A DNA stretch of 43,270 bases from Desulfuromonadales bacterium. GTDB taxonomy: Bacteria > Desulfobacterota > Desulfuromonadia > Geobacterales > Pseudopelobacteraceae. The position numbers were made by a program, and so were the translations under genes. Each line of letters opens with the position of its first letter. Within the stretch, counting starts at the first letter, position 1. The stretch lies in the NCBI GenBank assembly GCA_016650295.1, contig JAENWA010000067.1, positions 1-43,270 of the forward strand. Reading direction: 5' to 3'. This document shows, piece after piece, positions 1-10,165 of this stretch. Below the pieces are notes generated by a model, which worked only from the letters and a program-made list of their open reading frames with translations, had not been told where the DNA came from and did no database searches.

Positions 1-297
1 CATGATGGGGACCTCCGGGCCGTCAATATATACCAGACAGTTGGTGATGCCGGAAAAATAGAAGGCCGCCATCAGGTGTTCGATGGTGGAAATCGAGACC
101 CCCTCACAGGCGATAAGGGTCGAGAGACGGGTGTCGGCCACCATATCGTATCGGGCGGGTATGGTAACTCCTTTGTAAACGAAGGCAATCCCGAATTCCC
201 GCCGGGGGAGAAACTCCAGGGTAACCGGCTGACCGGTATGCAGGCCGATGCCGGTGATCTTGAAGATGCGGTTGATGGTTGTCTGGCGTTTGATCAT
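1..297 (-). CDS. lpxC: LpxC, UDP-3-O-acyl-N-acetylglucosamine deacetylase (5' end only)
   Basis: This is the first 99 codons of a zinc amidase that removes the acetyl group from UDP-3-O-acyl-GlcNAc, the committed step of lipid A synthesis in the cytoplasm. The reading frame is open from an ATG at 297 to the window edge, where the gene is cut. Family signatures seen are TGIGLHTGQPVTLEF near residues 15-29 and STIEHLMAAF near residues 70-79. The His in the EHLMA motif is the known first zinc ligand of the family. The remaining ligands lie outside the window. The start at 297 is the expected LpxC N-terminus (MIKRQTTINR). A terminator separates it from cysE upstream, so it should have its own promoter in the roughly 75 bp between. 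Confidence 0.93.
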   Translation of the reverse strand, partial: MIKRQTTINRIFKITGIGLHTGQPVTLEFLPRREFGIAFVYKGVTIPARYDMVADTRLSTLIACEGVSISTIEHLMAAFYFSGITNCLVYIDGPEVPIM

Positions 298-373
298 GGC
301 GCGACTATGGCAGATTTAGGAAAAAGCGTCAAGTTCATGTGGAGATGCGGTTGCAGAATGACCGCATGTGACA

Positions 374-410
374 TAAAAAACCTCCGGGGTTTTAAATACC
401 TCGGAGGTTT
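374..410 (-). terminator. Rho-independent terminator of cysE
   Basis: Read on the minus strand, AAACCTCCG and CGGAGGTTT form a 9-bp perfect stem followed directly by a run of T (the A run at 375-380). It starts 28 bp after the cysE stop codon and separates cysE from lpxC. Confidence 0.85.
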
Positions 411-437
411 GCCGGAGTGATAAAAATCACGGCAGTA

Positions 438-1118
438 TCAGGGACGGGCATCCAGCCGTTTTTTCAACTCTTCGTGCTCGAGTGCAAGCAGGGAATATTT
501 CCGCTCCAGTTCACGGATCTGGTCGAACAGGCAGGAGATGGCTTTGGCCTCCGGATCGGGCAGCTGGCCATGCTGCAGGTCGGCCCGGCCCTCTTCCTTT
601 TTCTCCTGCGCCATGACGGCCCTGCCGGGGATACCGACAACCGTTGCATTTTCCGGCACCTCTTTGACCACGACCGAGTTGGAACCGATCTTGGCGCCTT
701 TGCCGACCGTAAACGGCCCAAGGATCTTGGCGCCTGAGCCGATTACGACGTTGTCGGCCAGGGTCGGGTGGCGCTTGACCTTGTCCCAGGTTACCCCGCC
801 CAGGGTGACACCGTGGTAGAGCGTCACATTGTCGCCGATCTCCGCGGTTTCACCAATGACGACACCCATGCCGTGATCGATAAAAAACTTGCGGCCAATC
901 TTTGCGCCGGGGTGGATCTCGACTCCTGTCAGGAAACGACCCAGATGGGATATGAAGCGTCCCAGGAAGAAAAACTCATTCACCCAGAACCAGTGGGCAA
1001 TGCGGTAAATCCAGAGAGCATGCAGGCCGGGGTAGCAGAAGATGATCTCGAACACGTTGCGTGCGGCCGGGTCGCGTTCAAAGACCGAATTAATATCCTC
1101 GCGAATGTTTTTAAACAT
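438..1118 (-). CDS. cysE: Serine O-acetyltransferase (CysE/EpsC type)
   Basis: The 226-residue protein transfers an acetyl group from acetyl-CoA to L-serine, giving O-acetylserine for cysteine synthase. An N-terminal helical part (residues 1-60) is followed by a left-handed beta-helix of hexapeptide repeats (about 65-175). The catalytic Asp-His pair is seen in [14 protein letters not shown] (D81, H82), followed by the family hallmark LYHGVTLGG. The last 40 residues are charged and helical ([19 protein letters not shown]), which looks like a short coiled coil beyond the usual hexapeptide tail; its role is unknown. It is transcribed divergently from fumarase across about 190 bp and is followed by a good terminator, so it is probably monocistronic. 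A TTGACA at 1174-1179 (minus strand) could be its -35 box, but no convincing -10 box follows at normal spacing. Confidence 0.95.
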   Translation of the reverse strand: MFKNIREDINSVFERDPAARNVFEIIFCYPGLHALWIYRIAHWFWVNEFFFLGRFISHLGRFLTGVEIHPGAKIGRKFFIDHGMGVVIGETAEIGDNVTLYHGVTLGGVTWDKVKRHPTLADNVVIGSGAKILGPFTVGKGAKIGSNSVVVKEVPENATVVGIPGRAVMAQEKKEEGRADLQHGQLPDPEAKAISCLFDQIRELERKYSLLALEHEELKKRLDARP

Positions 1119-1210
1119 GGCTAATACCTCGAAATTCAGTGTAGTTCAACTCCTATCATACCCCTAGTAAACCTGTCAAATCCAATCGTTACAGCGGGGT
1201 AACTTACCTC

Positions 1211-1239
1211 TCGACAAAATATAAATTATTCACTAGTAT
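1211..1239 (+). promoter_or_regulatory. Predicted sigma70-type promoter of the fumarase gene
   Basis: TCGACA (1211-1216), a 17-bp AT-rich spacer and TAGTAT (1234-1239) lie about 70 bp upstream of the fumarase start, in the divergent cysE-fumarase intergenic region. This rests on consensus match only. Confidence 0.5.
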
Positions 1240-1309
1240 GCCATGGCTTTGTATACACAATACCGGTCCAGCGCGGCCCATTCAGAGAGCATGAAAGGAG
1301 AGTCAGAAC

Positions 1310-2935
1310 ATGTCCAGCAAACCCTTTGTTTATCAGGATCCATTTCCCCTCGCCAAGGATGAGACCGCCTACCGCAAGATAGAGGGCTCGGAAAAATACA
1401 TACTGGTCGAGAATTTCGCCGACAAGGATGTTGTCAGGATCTGTCCCGAGGCACTTTCCATCCTGGCCAATGAGGCCTTGCGGGATGTCTCGTTCCTGCT
1501 GCGGCCGGCCCACAACGAACAGGTGGCCAAGATCCTGAGCGATCCTGAAGCCTCCCAGAATGACAAGGGTGTGGCGCTGGCCTTCCTGCGTAATGCCGAG
1601 ATCGCTGCCCAGTTTGACCTGCCGGTCTGCCAGGACACCGGCACCGCCACCGTGGCCGCCAAAAAGGGTCAGCAGGTCTGGACCGGCGTCAAGGACGAGG
1701 AGTGGCTCTCAAAAGGGATCTACAAGACCTACACCGAGGAGAATCTGCGTTACTCCCAGACCGTGGCCCTGGATATGTACGAGGAGATCAATACCGGCAC
1801 CAACCTGCCGGCGCAGATCGACATCCTGGCCACTGATGGTGATTACTACAAGTTCCTCTTCATGGCCAAGGGCGGTGGCTCCGCCAACAAGACCATGCTC
1901 TATCAGGAAACCAAGGCGCTCCTGACTCCCGGCAAGCTGGAGAAGTATCTGATCGAGAAGATGAAGTATCTCGGGACGGCCGCCTGCCCTCCCTATCACA
2001 TCGCATTCGTCATCGGCGGCACCTCGGCCGATTCCTGCATGAAAACCGTCAAGCTGGCGACCGCCAAGGAACTGGACGGCCTTCCTACCCAGGGCAACGA
2101 GCACGGCCAGGCCTTCCGCGACCTGGAGCTGGAGAACAGACTGCTGGATGCTGCCCAGAAACTCGGTATCGGAGCTCAGTTCGGCGGCAAGTACTTTGCC
2201 CACGACGTGCGCGTCATCCGTCTGCCGCGCCACGGCGCATCCTGCCCGATCGGTATGGCGGTCTCCTGCTCGGCCGACCGCAACATCAAGGCCAAGATCA
2301 CCAAAGACGGCCTGTTCGTGGAGGAGATGGACCGCAATCCGGGCCGCCTGATCCCCGAGCAGTACCGCGGCAAGCATGAGCACGGCGTCAAGATCGACCT
2401 GAATCAGCCGATCAAGGATGTTCTGGCCGAACTGAGCAAGCACCCGGTCTCCACGCCGCTGCTCCTGACCGGCACCATCGTGGTCGGTCGCGACATCGCC
2501 CACGCCAAGTTCAAGGAGATCATGGACAGCGGCAAGCCGCTGCCGGAATACCTGCTCAATCATCCGATCTACTACGCCGGCCCGGCCAAGACCCCCAAGG
2601 GCAAGGCCTCCGGTTCCTTCGGCCCGACCACGGCCGGTCGCATGGACTCCTATGTGGATGAACTCCAGTCCAAGGGCGGTTCATTGATCATGATCGCCAA
2701 GGGCAATCGCAGCCAGCAGGTCACCGATGCCTGCAAGAAATACGGCGGCTTCTATCTCGGTTCCATCGGCGGCCCGGCGGCAGTTCTGGCCGAGGAGAAC
2801 ATCAAGAAGGTCGAGTGCATCGACTTCCCGGAACTGGGCATGGAAGCGGTCTGGAGGATCGAAGTCGAAAACTTCCCGGCCTTGATCCTGGTGGATGACA
2901 AGGGTAATGATTTCTTCAAGCAGCTTGGCCTGTAA
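1310..2935 (+). CDS. Fumarate hydratase, class I, Fe-S dependent (two-domain FumA/FumB type)
   Basis: The enzyme interconverts fumarate and L-malate in the TCA cycle and is cytoplasmic. At 541 residues it is the single-chain form, with the alpha-like N-terminal part and the beta-like C-terminal part fused. Three cysteines expected to hold the [4Fe-4S] cluster are visible: C107 in [13 protein letters not shown]226 in [15 protein letters not shown] and C312 in [12 protein letters not shown]. The substrate-binding motif [12 protein letters not shown] is present in the C-terminal domain. AAAGGAG sits about 9 bp before the ATG at 1310 and fixes the start. The gene stands alone between its own promoter and a strong terminator. 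It is divergent from cysE and convergent with tex. I leave the symbol empty because fumA and fumB cannot be told apart by sequence. Confidence 0.96.
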   Translation: MSSKPFVYQDPFPLAKDETAYRKIEGSEKYILVENFADKDVVRICPEALSILANEALRDVSFLLRPAHNEQVAKILSDPEASQNDKGVALAFLRNAEIAAQFDLPVCQDTGTATVAAKKGQQVWTGVKDEEWLSKGIYKTYTEENLRYSQTVALDMYEEINTGTNLPAQIDILATDGDYYKFLFMAKGGGSANKTMLYQETKALLTPGKLEKYLIEKMKYLGTAACPPYHIAFVIGGTSADSCMKTVKLATAKELDGLPTQGNEHGQAFRDLELENRLLDAAQKLGIGAQFGGKYFAHDVRVIRLPRHGASCPIGMAVSCSADRNIKAKITKDGLFVEEMDRNPGRLIPEQYRGKHEHGVKIDLNQPIKDVLAELSKHPVSTPLLLTGTIVVGRDIAHAKFKEIMDSGKPLPEYLLNHPIYYAGPAKTPKGKASGSFGPTTAGRMDSYVDELQSKGGSLIMIAKGNRSQQVTDACKKYGGFYLGSIGGPAAVLAEENIKKVECIDFPELGMEAVWRIEVENFPALILVDDKGNDFFKQLGL

Positions 2936-2955
2936 ACCAGTCTAATCAGGAAACG

Positions 2956-3000
2956 ACGAGCCCCTCGATTGCATCTGCAGCCGGGGGCTCGTTTGTTTTG
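2956..3000 (+). terminator. Rho-independent terminator of the fumarase gene
   Basis: A perfect 9-bp stem, ACGAGCCCC (2956-2964) with GGGGCTCGT (2984-2992), is followed by TTTGTTTTG. It lies 20 bp after the fumarase stop and before the convergent end of tex. Confidence 0.9.
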
Positions 3001-3028
3001 AGAATCCGGCTTTTCAGAATCCGCTCAG

Positions 3029-5320
<2,292 letters not shown>

Positions 5321-5408
5321 TGCTGCTCCTGTGTCAATTGTTGTTCGTGCCGAACTGTTCGGCGGGACCGGCATACTACTACAGCAGGGAGGGAATGGGA
5401 AGAGGGGA

Positions 5409-5436
5409 GGGATGAGGGATGAGGGATGAGGGATGA
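5409..5436. repeat. Four tandem copies of GGGATGA
   Basis: Four perfect 7-bp units sit about 90 bp upstream of the tex start codon, inside a purine-rich stretch on the plus strand. Unit number can vary by slippage. Whether the tract lies in the tex leader is not known. Confidence 0.9.
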
Positions 5437-5541
5437 GGCAATAGAAAAATATCAAGCTGCGTTTCTAACAGGGTGTTCAATACATCGGCACATTCATCTA
5501 CAAACGCAGATTATTTCTTGTTTCATTGGCCTTTAACGTAA

Positions 5542-5614
5542 TAATATATACGATCATATATTTTATGCTGTTATTTTCTTGTTTTTGTTATTATGTTTAC
5601 GAACGTATATATTA
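5542..5614. promoter_or_regulatory. Paired inverted half-sites, likely operators of the HipB-like regulator
   Basis: TAATATATACGATC at 5542-5555 is repeated in inverted orientation as GAACGTATATATTA at 5601-5614 (13 of 14 positions pair), 45 bp apart. The downstream arm ends just before the ribosome-binding site of the HipB-like gene. The first arm is itself part of a smaller palindrome centred on GATC (ATATAcGATCaTATAT). Two sites facing each other across an AT-rich promoter region fit autoregulation with looping. This is inferred from position and symmetry. Confidence 0.6.
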
Positions 5615-5623
5615 GGGGGCGAA

Positions 5624-5842
5624 ATGAAGATTACAAGTGCAGTAGACATTGGACGGATTATCAGACAGAAGCGCAAAGACGATGGTCTCACCCTGGTGGA
5701 AGCGGCTGCGGTCTGCTGTGTCAGCTACGCCTTTCTGTCTGCCCTGGAAAACGGTAAGGAGACCGTTCGCCTGAACAAGGTACTACAAGTTGTCAAGTGT
5801 CTCGGAATCGAGTTGGAGGCGGGCAACCGCACTTGGGCATAA
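5624..5842 (+). CDS. HipB/y4mF-like XRE-family transcriptional regulator, without a HipA partner
   Basis: This is a 72-residue helix-turn-helix protein. Residues 8-62 match the XRE/HipB fold: DIGRIIRQKRKDDGLTLVEA, then a recognition-helix region VSYAFLSALENGKETVRLNK. GGGGGCG stands 4-5 bp before the ATG at 5624 and supports this start over a longer frame beginning at 5579. In HipBA systems the hipB-like gene is followed by the kinase hipA; here no hipA is present within several kb. It may be a solitary regulator or the surviving half of a TA pair. A strong terminator follows about 160 bp downstream. The AT-rich, palindrome-bearing upstream region fits autoregulation. Confidence 0.82.
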   Translation: MKITSAVDIGRIIRQKRKDDGLTLVEAAAVCCVSYAFLSALENGKETVRLNKVLQVVKCLGIELEAGNRTWA

Positions 5843-6000
5843 GGCATGGTTTTAGCGCTGTTGCAATGACTAAACCGGACACCGCTGACATTTCCTTTGA
5901 TATTTGAAAGGGCGTGAGGTATAGCTTGCTTTAATTTAATGGATGTTTTTTGAATGGAGGGATTGTGATTGCAGGGGATGCAGCGATCAGGATTGAAAAG

Positions 6001-6046
6001 AAACCGCTCGTGTCGGCAGGCTGCCGATGGAGCGGTTTTTTGTTTT
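6001..6046 (+). terminator. Strong two-tier hairpin terminator
   Basis: The outer stem is AAACCGCTC with GAGCGGTTT and the inner stem is TCGGCAG with CTGCCGA, both perfect, followed by TTTTTTGTTTT. It ends plus-strand transcription, presumably from the HipB-like gene. The symmetric stem could also act on the minus strand, but no T-run is present there. Confidence 0.85.
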
Positions 6047-6092
6047 CTGTCCGTTGGATGGTTGTCACATCATCTGAAGGTTTATTGTCACG

Positions 6093-6263
6093 GTGGTGCG
6101 TATGATGAGTCTGCGGGCGAAGTTGAAGGGTGTGGGAGGGAAGTGGAACCCGGAGGAAAAGAGCTGGTCTGTGAAGTTTGGTCCAATTCACGGCACGGAA
6201 CTGGAGGATAGAATCATGATGGATTTGATTAAAGGCCGGCGGGGGAGTAATCATCCTATATGA
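6093..6263 (+). CDS. Small protein of unknown function, probable remnant
   Basis: A 56-codon frame starts at GTG 6093 (or 53 codons from ATG 6102). It contains AKLKGVGGKWNPEEKSW followed by a helical segment. The pattern (K-x-K-x-x-G-G-x-W-N-P-x-x-K-x-W) resembles small conserved proteins often found next to mobile and TA genes; I recall this resemblance and have not tested it. No good ribosome-binding site sits at the usual distance (GAAGG at 6076-6080 is 12 bp from the GTG). The family's N-terminal part looks shortened. The stop codon falls inside the first unit of the palindromic array. It may be an internal deletion derivative. Confidence 0.4.
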   Translation: MVRMMSLRAKLKGVGGKWNPEEKSWSVKFGPIHGTELEDRIMMDLIKGRRGSNHPI

Positions 6264-6373
6264 GATACCTCAAGTCATCCTATACAGGATACCGATATGG
6301 GTTGAAGCATCCTAAATGGGATACCTTGATCGCATCCTATTTGAGATGCCGAGATCATCCCAAATAGGATGCT
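6252..6373. repeat. Array of five 18-bp imperfect palindromic units, the last two forming a terminator-like hairpin
   Basis: Units of the form CATCCTAT(N)4GATACC start at 6252, 6276, 6308, 6333 and 6356, spaced 24, 32, 25 and 23 bp. Each is itself partly palindromic (CATCC at one end, GGATR or GAGAT at the other). Units 4 and 5 also pair with each other: a 17-nt arm at 6332-6348 matches the reverse complement of 6356-6372 at 16 of 17 positions, and a T-run (TTTTTCTT) follows. A sixth half-unit, TATAGGATGC, is at 6382-6391. The near-helical spacing suggests either a multimeric protein-binding region upstream of the gene at 6525 or iteron-like repeats. I do not recognise the family. Confidence 0.8.
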
Positions 6374-6524
6374 TTTTCTTATATAGGATGCATTTCTAAC
6401 CGCATATAAACGAGTTGAACAAAAGGAGGGAATCGAAGCGAAGATGATTTTATAGTTTTGTTTTTTTGGAATTAGCGTAGTTGGTAATATATGTGGCCAA
6501 TCCCTAAAAATGGAGGAAAAATCA

Positions 6525-7382
6525 ATGAAATCAGAAAATTGCACGTCTTCAAATGGCAAGGTCTCCTTAATCACAATGGCTGTATTGTCAATTTTGATCT
6601 GCTTCCCATGTAAAAAAGCAATTGGTGCAGACGATTACAACAATCAAATAAATCAAAAACAAAAAGAGGCTAAAGAATTATATTCTAATAAAATAATTGC
6701 TCCTCAGGACGTTATTGATCCAACAACTCTTCCAGAGTCCTTACTGATGATAATTGACAGAGGGCAGTCCACTGAAAAATGGTATTTCACGACACTGAAA
6801 GGCGCCAGAACAGAAGTTAAGCCGATCCTTCAAAACGAAATAGTATATCAATCAATAATCGACCGACAATTTGCAGCGGACGCTGGGTTTCTATCCATTC
6901 TAAGCGCGAGTGTTGGCAACGAAGACCGAATGGAGGTAGTCGCAGAGGAAGTACTTCGGGTTACAGGTTCACCGTACCTGAAAAATGATGTACTGAGGAA
7001 GTCGGCGGAGGAAGCTGCCTCAACATATGCTGGGAGTTTTCCTAATGCACAGTTTTTTTACATCGAATTCGCACAATTAAGCACTATAAAATATAAAATC
7101 TTTCAACGCACGGAAGTGAAAGTTAAAGGTGGATATTCAGGTGTGGCCTTTAATGGATATGCTTATAAATCTGATTCTGGATTTTCATCAAAGAAATTCG
7201 TTTCCGTCAATTACTTTCCAATTGTTGTAAAGGGAGGTAAGGCAACAGCCACTCCACCCTCCGGTAAAAAAGTATTGCAACCGATTCCTAAGGCTACTGG
7301 TGCGGTAGTCATTCCTTTTGAAAAGTTTGAGACGTACAAGGGTTCAAGAGATTTTAAAGTTTTGACTACGCCGAATCAATAG
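6525..7382 (+). CDS. AT-rich exported protein of unknown function
   Basis: I do not recognise this 285-residue protein. It has a Sec-type signal peptide: a hydrophilic N-region, the hydrophobic stretch LITMAVLSILICF, and a likely cleavage after AIGA near residue 36. The mature protein therefore probably lies in the periplasm or outside. A charged helical segment follows (about 40-60), then a mixed alpha/beta body and a beta-rich C-terminal half with many Lys, Tyr and Ser residues. No lipobox or further membrane segment is seen. GGAGG is 9 bp before the ATG at 6525, which fixes the start over a frame beginning at 6510. Base composition is far more AT-rich than the core genes, suggesting acquisition by transfer. 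It sits directly downstream of the palindromic array and is closed by a hairpin. Confidence 0.8.
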   Translation: MKSENCTSSNGKVSLITMAVLSILICFPCKKAIGADDYNNQINQKQKEAKELYSNKIIAPQDVIDPTTLPESLLMIIDRGQSTEKWYFTTLKGARTEVKPILQNEIVYQSIIDRQFAADAGFLSILSASVGNEDRMEVVAEEVLRVTGSPYLKNDVLRKSAEEAASTYAGSFPNAQFFYIEFAQLSTIKYKIFQRTEVKVKGGYSGVAFNGYAYKSDSGFSSKKFVSVNYFPIVVKGGKATATPPSGKKVLQPIPKATGAVVIPFEKFETYKGSRDFKVLTTPNQ

Positions 7383-7388
7383 CTGATA

Positions 7389-7415
7389 GGCCACGCCTGA
7401 AAATACGGCGTGGCC
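7389..7415. terminator. Hairpin between convergent genes
   Basis: GGCCACGCC (7389-7397) pairs perfectly with GGCGTGGCC (7407-7415), 7 bp after the stop of the plus-strand exported-protein gene and 37 bp from the end of the minus-strand gene. There is no proper T-run, so termination is likely but weaker than the others. Confidence 0.55.
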
Positions 7416-7451
7416 GTTAGTTGTGCCAGTTACCAGTCATATTCTATAGCG

Positions 7452-7703
7452 TTATCGATTCGCAATGAGTTCTACAGTTTTGCTGGTGACTCTTTGAAAG
7501 TCATCAGTTCCCAGTGGATAAGAAGGGCTTCGTCGACCTGCAACCTCACCATCATATACCATTTGAATTTTGACAACCTCGTGATTTTGGTCGCCCCATG
7601 TTTCAAGTCCTATAGAAATTTTGTACTGCGTATTTTCTGGATGTGGTGAGCTGGCTGTAATGTATGCTGTTTTGTTGGCGTATGGGAAAAAAGTTTTGGC
7701 CAC
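7452..7703 (-). CDS. Small hypothetical protein (GTG start)
   Basis: I do not recognise this 83-residue protein. It starts at a GTG (7703) with AAAGGAG 6-7 bp upstream, a good ribosome-binding site that argues it is real. It is soluble, with no signal peptide or membrane segment, and is rich in beta-prone stretches (KISIGLETW, EVVKIQMVYDGEVAG). It is convergent with the AT-rich exported protein gene and shares its compositional bias. A 10-bp inverted repeat lies 35 bp upstream and may be its control element. Confidence 0.6.
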   Translation of the reverse strand: MAKTFFPYANKTAYITASSPHPENTQYKISIGLETWGDQNHEVVKIQMVYDGEVAGRRSPSYPLGTDDFQRVTSKTVELIANR

Positions 7704-7737
7704 GTGAGACTCCTTTCTAAAAGATTTTACTTATAGT

Positions 7738-7770
7738 AACCTTTGGTGATCCATAAGTCAACCAAAGGTT
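7738..7770. repeat. Inverted repeat upstream of the small minus-strand gene
   Basis: AACCTTTGGT (7738-7747) is the exact reverse complement of ACCAAAGGTT (7761-7770), with a 13-nt loop. It lies between the GTG start at 7703 and the 5' end of the group II intron. It could be an operator, or a plus-strand hairpin followed by a short T run (TTTT). Confidence 0.6.
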
Positions 7771-8536
7771 TTAGGCGTTATGAAATTGCCTATAAAATTA
7801 GTCATGCACTGGAATACGGCAGATAAAATGAAGTGTCCAACTAGCGGCTCGACCAGACCGCCCGGAAAAACTGGGCGGGCAGATCAGCCTTATGGCGTTG
7901 TCGCGACACGATGTCGCGTTGAAGACTGTCTGGCTGAATCCAGTGAGGTTCTGACCAGACCCCGTGTTCCCCTGCGGGTATCCTAGGGAGGCGTGCTGTC
8001 ATGGTGCATCCATGCTGGTGCGAAGCCCTCCCGACAATGTACCGAATCCCGCTTTGGCGGGAGGGGTGGAAGCCGCGAGGCAACTACCCTCCTGGAAGCC
8101 TCAACCTGGGTGAGGGCTAGGATTCCGGGTGATATGGTCAACATAAGTGAACGTCCGCACGCGCCGTCATGAGCGCGCAAGCCAAATGAGGCTGACAGGC
8201 TTGGACCAAAAGGTAAGCAGCTGGTCAGGAGATGTAACGGTGCTCCTGCGGGGATAATAGGCTGCCGGCGTACAGGACGGACCTAAGTCACCCATTCAAT
8301 CGTCTGAAACGTGGAACGTGGAAACCCCGTATTTCCGCTCCGGAGCGTTGGGGCAGGTGAAACCGCAAGGCACACTGCTGGGAGTGCGGGAGTAAGAGGC
8401 TGGAAGAAGCGAATGCCGCCCTGTAATGGGGCGGATACGGGTTGCAACATTACCCGGCCCGAAAGGGAGCCCACGTCCTATGCCGGTGCTCCTTTGCGAG
8501 AGCGTTTGGAGAATCTTCGAAAGGCAGGGAAAGCAA

Positions 8537-10009
8537 ATGGCGACAATCGCAAGATTAGCTGGTGCGCCCTCCGCTAACGGCAACAGCTGGAAAGCCATCA
8601 ACTGGCAGAAAGTGCGCCGAGAGGTCCGAAGACTGCAAATCCGTATCGCAAAGGCCGTCAGGGAAGGTCGCCATGGTAGGGTGAAAGCCCTGCAATGGTT
8701 ACTGACCCGCTCGTTTGCCGGTAAAGCAATAGCCGTCAAGCGGGTTGTTTCCAATCGAGGTAGAAAGACCCCCGGCGTGGACGGAGAAATCTGGTACACG
8801 CCGAAGCAGAGAATGACCGCTGTGCAGAACCTGCGCCGTCGCGGATATCAAGCCCGGCCATTGCGTCGGGTGTACATACCGAAGAAGAACGGCAAGATGC
8901 GCCCCCTGGGTATCCCCACCATGCACGACCGCGCCATGCAGGCACTATATGCGCTGGCCCTGCAACCGGTGGCCGAGACCAAAGGCGATCCCAATTCATA
9001 CGGATTCCGTCTCTATCGGAGTTGCGCCGACGCCATCGGACAATGCTACAACAGTCTGGTAAGAAGGTACTCGCCGCAATGGATACTTGAGGGGGATATC
9101 AAAGCCTGTTTCGACGAAATCAACCACCAATGGCTCTTGAAGCATATCCCCATGGACAGTTTCATGCTCAGTCAGTGGTTGAACGCAGGATACTTTGAAG
9201 GTGGCCACCTTTACCCGACCAAGGCGGGAACCCCGCAAGGGGGCATCATCTCCCCGCTTTTGGCCAACATGACTCTGGACGGACTGGAGGCGGCAGTCAA
9301 GGCCGTCACTCTCCGCCGCACCAAGGTCAACGTGATCCGCTACGCCGACGACTTCGTCATCACCGGGAAAACGAAAGAACTCCTCGAAGAGACGATCAAA
9401 CCGGCGCTAGAGAAGTTTCTTCAGGAACGGGGCTTGACCCTTTCCCCTGAGAAAACCCGGATCACGCGGATAGAGGACGGATTTAACTTTCTGGGACAGA
9501 ACCCGCGTAAATACAAGGGTAAACTGCTCATAAAGCCCGCCATGGATAATATTAAGGCGTTCATGGTCAAAGTTAGGGAAACGATCCGGAAATTCACGGC
9601 CAAGAAAACCGGCGATATGATCCGCACCCTCAATGCAATCATCAGAGGGTGGGCCAACTATCACCGGCACATAGTTGCATGCGATACCTTCAGAACAGTG
9701 GACAACCGCATTTTCCGCTACCTGTGGGATTGGGTAAAGAAAAGGCATCCGCATAAAGGCAAAAGGTGGCTGATGTACACGTACTGGCTCAGCGGCCCGA
9801 AAGCCTGGACCTTCACCACGGTTGATAAGACCCCGGAAGGCAAACGCCGGGTTGAACTCATCCGGGCAACACAGATTCACATCAAGCGTCATGCTAAAGT
9901 GAGAAGTGAAGCCAATCCCTTCGACCCGGAGCACGCTGAATACTTCGCGAGAAGAAGAACCGAGCAACAACATCGGTACATGGGACGCGCCGCAGTTGGG
10001 GCGGCGTGA
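8537..10009 (+). CDS. Group II intron reverse transcriptase/maturase (LtrA family)
   Basis: This 490-residue protein splices and copies its host intron. Reverse transcriptase motifs occur in order: RVYIPKKNGKMRPLGIPT, YGFRLYRSCADA, ILEGDIKACFDEINH, GTPQGGIISPLLAN and the catalytic IRYADDFVI. The maturase (X) domain follows from NFLGQNPRKYKGK to RFKYLWDW-like helices (RIFRYLWDWVKKRH). The C-terminus stops after ANPFDPEHAEYFARRRTEQQ. The cysteine pairs of an HNH endonuclease that follow this point in many relatives are absent, so second-strand cleavage is probably missing. AGGGAAAGCAA before the ATG at 8537 supports this start over an open frame reaching back to 8426. All catalytic residues are intact, so it could be active. 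Confidence 0.93.
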   Translation: MATIARLAGAPSANGNSWKAINWQKVRREVRRLQIRIAKAVREGRHGRVKALQWLLTRSFAGKAIAVKRVVSNRGRKTPGVDGEIWYTPKQRMTAVQNLRRRGYQARPLRRVYIPKKNGKMRPLGIPTMHDRAMQALYALALQPVAETKGDPNSYGFRLYRSCADAIGQCYNSLVRRYSPQWILEGDIKACFDEINHQWLLKHIPMDSFMLSQWLNAGYFEGGHLYPTKAGTPQGGIISPLLANMTLDGLEAAVKAVTLRRTKVNVIRYADDFVITGKTKELLEETIKPALEKFLQERGLTLSPEKTRITRIEDGFNFLGQNPRKYKGKLLIKPAMDNIKAFMVKVRETIRKFTAKKTGDMIRTLNAIIRGWANYHRHIVACDTFRTVDNRIFRYLWDWVKKRHPHKGKRWLMYTYWLSGPKAWTFTTVDKTPEGKRRVELIRATQIHIKRHAKVRSEANPFDPEHAEYFARRRTEQQHRYMGRAAVGAA

Positions 10010-10076
10010 TGGGGCAGCAACCGAGGAAGAGACAGACTGCCGGGTATCCCGACAGGGAGATTACTTTGGAGTGCTT

Positions 10077-10110
10077 GAGCCGTATGACGGGAAACTGTCA
10101 CGTACGGTTC
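10077..10110 (+). ncRNA. Group II intron domain V (catalytic hairpin) of the full-length intron
   Basis: A 34-nt hairpin starts GAGCCGTATG and ends CACGTACGGTTC, with a GAAA tetraloop and the AGC catalytic triad at its 5' side. Both length and loop match the canonical form, so the ribozyme core appears intact. Confidence 0.9.
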
Positions 10111-10165
10111 TGAGGGGGGAAAGGGGCCGAAAGGCCCCTGACCTACCCGGTAGCTGGGACAAAAC

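Larger units (their letters stand above)
7833..10151 (+). mobile_element. Full-length group II intron with reverse transcriptase
   Basis: The element begins at GTGTCC (7833), fitting the GUGYG-type 5' end. It continues with about 700 nt of structured RNA (domains I-III), then the maturase ORF (8537-10009) in domain IV. A canonical 34-nt domain V (10077-10110) and a domain VI hairpin (GGGGCC GAAA GGCCCC) follow, with an unpaired A near 10145 as the likely branch point. The 3' end is placed about 7 nt after that A and is uncertain by roughly 10 nt. The left edge is also inferred: I did not find a clean EBS1-IBS1 match to the 5' flank (ATAAAATGAA), so a precise excision test is needed. It sits between two small genes and does not visibly split a recognised one. 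Confidence 0.85.

Noticed and set aside
1119-1200. TTGACA at 1174-1179 as the cysE promoter
   Set aside because: The only good -10 match (TATGAT) is 13 bp away, too close for a normal promoter; left unassigned.
1709-2563. 284-codon open frame on the minus strand inside fumarase
   Set aside because: It is antisense to a fully conserved enzyme, has no ribosome-binding site, and its composition follows the third-position GC of fumarase.
7738-7790. Possible integron attC site (GGCGTTATG next to an inverted repeat)
   Set aside because: The outer R-type boxes do not pair properly and no integron integrase was recognised; the hairpin alone is not enough.
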